Source of the DNA: Alnus glutinosa
Lineage: Eukaryota; Streptophyta; Magnoliopsida; Fagales; Betulaceae
Length of the DNA stretch: 64,000 nt
Direction: 5' to 3'
NCBI RefSeq assembly: GCF_958979055.1
Contig: NC_084897.1
Coordinates: 20,623,628 to 20,687,627, forward strand
The notes below the pieces were generated by a model. It saw only the letters and a list, made by a program, of their open reading frames with translations, did no database searches and had not been told where the DNA came from. The position numbers and the translations under genes are program-made. Shown here piece by piece: positions 59,501-64,000 of this stretch. Every line of letters starts with the position of its first letter. Within the stretch, counting starts at the first letter, position 1.

Positions 59501-62059
59501 ATAAGCATCCCAAACATCATCAAAAGCTGTGACCATTTGCTGTGTTTCATCCCATGAAAACCCTCTGTGGTCAAGAAGATTTTTCATATCATAGTACTGC
59601 TTTTCCAAACTTCTATAATGACTCTTCAGAAAATCTTTGTCATGTTGTAAAGTGAATCTTTCCTTGAACAACATAAGCATATCTATACATGCTTGATTGT
59701 TGAAAATGAGATCGATCTTCTTCCCCTTGCGCACTTCCTCTAGCATAACATCAATGAGATAACGGTCCATTGAGGGTGTCCAGTCTGTTCTTGAACAATC
59801 ACTGTCTTCACAGCCTTGGATGTCCTCTCCTTTCACAAACCAGAGATTTTGTAAATTAATGCAAAAAGAAACATGTATTTCAGAAATGATATGTTCAATA
59901 TTAGCAACTGATAATTCCTTCTTTTTTTAATCAAATGCTGGGGTTCCACTCTCCTTTTAGCCAGAGTTACACAAATCAGAATAGTCTAGCCTGGTCAACA
60001 ACGCCTTTAAATAAAGTAAAAATATTTGGTTTGAGAATTATATGGGTTCTGGGACATCAGAACTGGGATAGCAATCAACATAAAAGATAATGAAACTGAA
60101 AGACAACTGTTCCTGTAGGTTAAGAACAAAATGGAAACAAGAAGCACACAAGACCATTCTTAAATGATTTGGGAAGTATTAAACTGCTGAAACAAGAAAC
60201 ATACCAATCATCAAATCTCGGTCTTCACTGTCAAGGTCTGCACTGCATGCCGAAACGCTGTATCTTCCATTAGAAACTTCTTCACCATATATAACACATA
60301 ATTTGTGATAGCTTGGGACGGATTTATTTCTATACGAAAGAGCATCAGGATGCACCTGCATATATTATACATAAGCCACATAATAAAACAAAAAAAAAAT
60401 ATCTAAAAGATACAAGAATGTGTAGATGGCCACTCACCTTGGTATACGAATCCCAGACATAATCCTCAGCAATTACCATTTCTCCTGTTTCATCCCAAGA
60501 AAACCCACTCTGTTCAAGAAGAACCTTGATGTCATTATATTGCTGCCTCAAATATTTGTATCTATTCTTCAGAGGATCTTTGTCATAGCGAGTTCCAAAT
60601 TTTGCATTGAACAATCTGACCATTTCAATCCAAGCTTCAGCTACAAATCCATGACCAATTTTATTCCCTCTAAGCACCTGGTCTTGTAACAATTCAATGA
60701 GGTAACGATCCATTGGTGATGTCCAGCTCATTTTCAGACATTCATTACCAGCAGAGGAATGCTCCCTCCTTTCTTCACCTACAGGGATGATAAAACTGAT
60801 TTACAGGGATAACTTATTCATTCAACAAAATATTTATGAGTTTTGAACATAAATTATGCTAGAAGCACATGCTTATCATCATTGACTTAATGTAATTCAT
60901 CTAATTTCACAACATTAACTGATAGCATTGCTCTTGGCACATAACAATGCTTACACCTCAATAACTCTCTGGTGCCAAGGGAAAATTTAAAGAAACTATT
61001 AACATAACTAGCAATCTCACGCATCTTGACAACTGGTCATGCTTGCAGCCATGCAATGGACAAACTAAAACCTTAAAATCCAATTTCCATTAAAGGAAAT
61101 CACACATTAATAGGAAAATATAACTGTTATACGGCATACCTTTCTCTCCAATTAAACTTGTGTCTAATAAAATTCCAGTTTTATGAATTTTAAATCCCTA
61201 CTGGGCACCACACCATTATCCAAAGTGCTAATCCTGACAATCTATAAAATTCCAATTGGAGACATAAAGATGAACCGCAGCACTCTTATTTTGATGAGCA
61301 AATAATAATTTTATTAAGAAATTGAAGAGGAGCATCCATAGGAATACAGGTTTTACACGGTAAAGGTCCTCCAACAAATTACACTAAAAAAAATGAAACT
61401 TACCAGTCTTAATCTGTATGATGTCATCTTCAAAGTTTTTCCCTCGCTGCAAATGACTACAATGCCCATTGCTGACTCCATTTCCAAATATCAATTCCAA
61501 ATCTCTGTAGTTCAGTAAGGTCTTCTTCCTATATTGACGTGCATCTGGGTGTGCCTACATCAGCGACTGTAAGTGTAAAGTAAGGTAAAAATGAATTCCA
61601 ATAACTTAATGGATACATTAGCATACCTTGATGTAATTATCCCAGACATAACTGTCTGCTGCTATTTTTTGTTGCTTTTCATCCCAAGAAAATCCTTTTA
61701 CCTCAAGCAGACTCTTCATATCAGTATAGTACCTTAATAATTTCTTATAACGGTGTTTTAAGAAACTTTTGTTGTATGTAGAACCAAATTTTCCATTGAA
61801 CAAGGTGAGCATATCTTGCCATGCTTGTTTTTTGAATGTATTACGGACCTTATTGCCTTTTCTAAGTTGGGCCAGCATAAGCTTGACAAAGCAACGGTCC
61901 ATGGCTAGCGTCCAATCTTTATTTGAATGCTCTTTACTTGCAGGGACAAGGTTATTCATTCCAACACCTACAACAACTAAGTAATCAGTAAAAGTAGTTT
62001 TCATTCATTAAGAACAGATGATACTTCTTGAAATTCACATTACTATAAAGCTAACAGAG

Positions 62060-62092
<33 letters not shown>

Positions 62093-63077
62093 TAATAAAA
62101 CCCAGTTTTACTGCATTTAGTTCTTAGTTAGTTAATGAAAAAAGAAATGAAATAAAATACATTCACTTTCAGAAAAATAAACCATCAGGAGTGGTCTGAT
62201 CACTTTTTCACAAAGCCGAGCACCTTGTTCTCATTTTTTGCCACGTCTTTCTTTTCATCCGTTTTTTTTTTTTTTGGGGGGGGGGGGGGGGGGGGCGGGA
62301 AAGTTGGTTGCTTATGACTCTTTCTTGTTTTATGCATACTCTATAACAACAACAACAACAACAAATGAATAAATAAATAATTAGATCTTTGCATTAGCAA
62401 ATTAATCACTAGCCAAAATAGGCTCAATATAAGCACAATACCAATAGGATACATTTCATCGCCAATGACAAAAGCAACATTTCTGCAGATCCATGACAGG
62501 ACATAAAAACACACCAATATTCACTGCTTGAATGTCATCATCAAAGTCTACATCATGACTTGATCGGCTGTATCTTCCATCTGCTGCCGTGTGTGCATAT
62601 ATCAAGCACAAATCATTGAAGTTCATCAAGGCTTTATTTCTGTAGGACTGTGCCTCCGGATGAGCCTGCATCTATACTATGTCAATTAACTTTCCCCCCA
62701 AAGGTAGAGATCAAAAGAACACATGAACAAAAAAAGCAATGCACCTTGATGTAGGCATCCCAAACAGGATGACAGGCTACGACCATTTGCTTAGTATCAT
62801 CCCAAGAGAATCCATTCTGATCAAGAAGATTCTTTATATCGTTGAATTGTGTCCACAAATTAGTATAATGACTTTTCAAGACCTTTTCGTCATATGGAGA
62901 TCCAAAATATGCATTGAACATTGTCAGCATATCAGTCCAAGCTTGTTTGTTGAATGTATGGCCCATCCTATTCCCCCTATGTACTTGATCTAACAGAAGA
63001 TCAATAAAATAGCGTTCCATTTCTGGTGTCCAATTTGTCCTTGTACGATCGCTGCTTGTAGGCATTTGGGTGCCCAT
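56519..63077 (-). CDS. Multi-repeat Myb/SANT-like domain protein (six modules)
   Basis: Twelve coding exons join in frame to 1093 residues: 63077-62745, 62665-62515, 61967-61627, 61554-61404, 60778-60438, 60355-60205, 59829-59495, 59420-59288, 58961-58624, 58550-58400, 58075-57741 and 57040-56519. Each exon pair codes one module: a Myb/SANT-like domain with the pattern W(T)..MDRYFIDLML.Q...GN, AW.DM...FN.KFG..YDK..LK.RY..L...Y.D.K.LLD..GFSWDE..QMV.A.D.VWD.Y.K, then HPDA.SYRNK.L....DLCLIYGN...GRYS. The last module runs into a C-terminal domain with a basic RKKRK stretch and [25 protein letters not shown]. It matches the plant family around Arabidopsis At2g24960/At4g02210 and the L10-interacting MYB proteins; DNA or protein binding in the nucleus is inferred. 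The exact function is unknown. Confidence 0.88.
57190..57632. mobile_element. MITE inside the last intron of the SANT-like gene
   Basis: The left end CCTCTGTTTGTTTCGACG and right end TTGAAACAAACGGAACC are inverted. It is related to the element at 36143-36796 (shared TTTTTCG.TGTTTGG.T.GTACAAAAAA words). The intron is 57041-57740, so the insertion does not touch an exon. Confidence 0.72.
62051..62297. repeat. (ATAC)n run and a G tract of about 20 within a SANT-gene intron
   Basis: An (ATAC)6 array at about 62063-62087 is followed at about 62264-62297 by a T run and then an uninterrupted G run. Both lie in the intron between modules 1 and 2 (61968-62514). Confidence 0.85.
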
Positions 63078-63084
63078 TCCTTCC

Positions 63085-64000
63085 CCTACAACATTGAGAA
63101 TATCATTCTAACAATAGTGCCCTTTAATTGTGCTTCCTCAATCCACTGAGGATGATTCAAATCTAGTCTTCAGTAACACAGACAAATACACGCTTAAAAT
63201 ATCACCTAAAGCGCATGAGCAGTGTTTGCACGCTATTTTGGCGTGTTTAACATTTCAAAAGTCATAACACTACAATTTAGACTATAACTAGTGATCAAAC
63301 GAAGAAAATACGCTGATATATACTAAAATTGTAATACTTCACTTAATATGCCATTTGGGGGGGGGGGGTGGGTCTCAGAAGATGAAAACCCAGAGGAAAA
63401 TTCACAAAGCTTTGTGCACTGTTTTGTTTATCTACTGCTAAATTAGCATTTATACAATCGCAAAATAACAACTCAAACTCAAAACAGTGAGAAAAATGAA
63501 GCTAATAGAGAGAACACATACAATATGAGCTCCAACTCTACATTTGTCGCCCGAAAGAAAAGAAAGGAAAGGGAGAATGTTCAATTCTGTGCAGCACTGT
63601 TTTCGGGTTTCTATTAAGTAAAAATCCCAGCTCAAGTTTTGTTCAAGTTTAGCTTCCAAGTGCATCACAAAGATGATAATTCAAAGTTTTAGTTCCTTTC
63701 GCCGTTTCCTACACTTTCTCAGTAACCAAACAGAACATAAGCTAATCTCATAATTCAATTATAACCACCATACATGCACAGAGAGAGAGAGAGATTAGGG
63801 TTTGGTACCTTTGATTTGTCTGAAGGAGAAAGAGAAAAGCGAAGAGTGTGCGCGAGGGAAAAGCCTTCGGGGCGGAGTCTGGTTTTACGGGTCTCCGTGG
63901 AGCAGCTGGAGCTTACGGTAGAGAACGCTGTAGGATGCCGTTTGGATCTGTTGAGTGCCACACTCTCCTCTGCGAATGGGATATCCTCCACCGGTTCAGG
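63085..64000 (-). other. 5' end of the SANT-like gene: leader exon, intron, upstream open frame
   Basis: The coding exon starts after a TTGTAG acceptor at 63085, eight bases before the ATG. A probable leader exon ends at 63809 with an AAG|GTACCA donor, so the intron is 63086-63808. The leader exon carries an open frame from an ATG at 63991 (61 codons, MEDIPFAEES) that runs into the splice site in a frame different from the main one. A (GA)n run and a telo-box-like TTAGGGTTT lie at about 63780-63804. A G run occurs at about 63357-63368. Confidence 0.55.

Noticed and set aside
1..64000. tRNA, rRNA, CRISPR, phage or organelle DNA
   Set aside because: No cloverleaf with a plausible anticodon arm, no rRNA core words, no regularly spaced repeats; the introns and gene families are nuclear plant.

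Overview
The window is nuclear DNA of a flowering plant, most likely a woody eudicot; I cannot name the species. The evidence is GT-AG introns, AT-rich intergenic DNA with many small foldback transposons, CT-rich 5' leaders, and plant-specific protein families (HIPP metallochaperone-like protein, EDGP/GIP-type aspartic-protease homologue, PII-2-type LRR protein, Myb/SANT-like repeat protein). No operon, CRISPR array, rRNA or convincing tRNA gene is present.

Genes. (1) 1933-2958 (-): the first two coding exons of ALG13; the 3' part lies beyond the left edge. (2) 23260-25326 (+): a three-exon HIPP with a CxxC metal-binding domain and a CSIM prenylation end. (3) 29262-30482 (+): an intronless secreted aspartic-protease-like protein. 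(4) 39412-41840 (+): a two-exon LRR protein of the PII-2 type. (5) 43365-50165 (-): a twelve-exon nucleolar DEAD-box helicase of the HAS1/RH27/RH51 type, reassembled in frame to 591 residues. (6) 52918-55515 (-): a two-exon cation/calcium exchanger, CCX5-like. (7) 56519-63077 (-): a twelve-exon gene whose 1093-residue product is six tandem Myb/SANT-like modules.

Layout. From about 3 to 22 kb the window is mostly transposon-derived: a TRIM-like mini LTR element (3.2-3.55 kb), a dead LINE (3.85-5.54 kb), a GC-rich unexplained island (5.9-6.4 kb), a composite foldback element (6.9-8.7 kb), a Pack-type element carrying a FRIGIDA-like gene fragment (12.3-13.0 kb), and a young 5'-truncated LINE with a long open RT/RNase H frame (13.6-16.4 kb). 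From 22 to 42 kb isolated genes are separated by foldback MITEs and microsatellites. From 43 to 64 kb the window is gene-dense: three consecutive minus-strand housekeeping-type genes.

The genes have no evident shared pathway. ALG13 acts in N-glycan precursor synthesis, the helicase in ribosome assembly (telo-boxes lie upstream of it), CCX in organellar or vacuolar cation transport, and the HIPP and LRR proteins are candidates for metal and root-symbiosis or stress signalling. The most unusual items are the six-module SANT gene built by duplicated exon pairs, the captured FRIGIDA-like fragment between inverted repeats, and a GC-rich CCACCCC/GGGGTGG core shared by foldback elements whose arms are otherwise unrelated.
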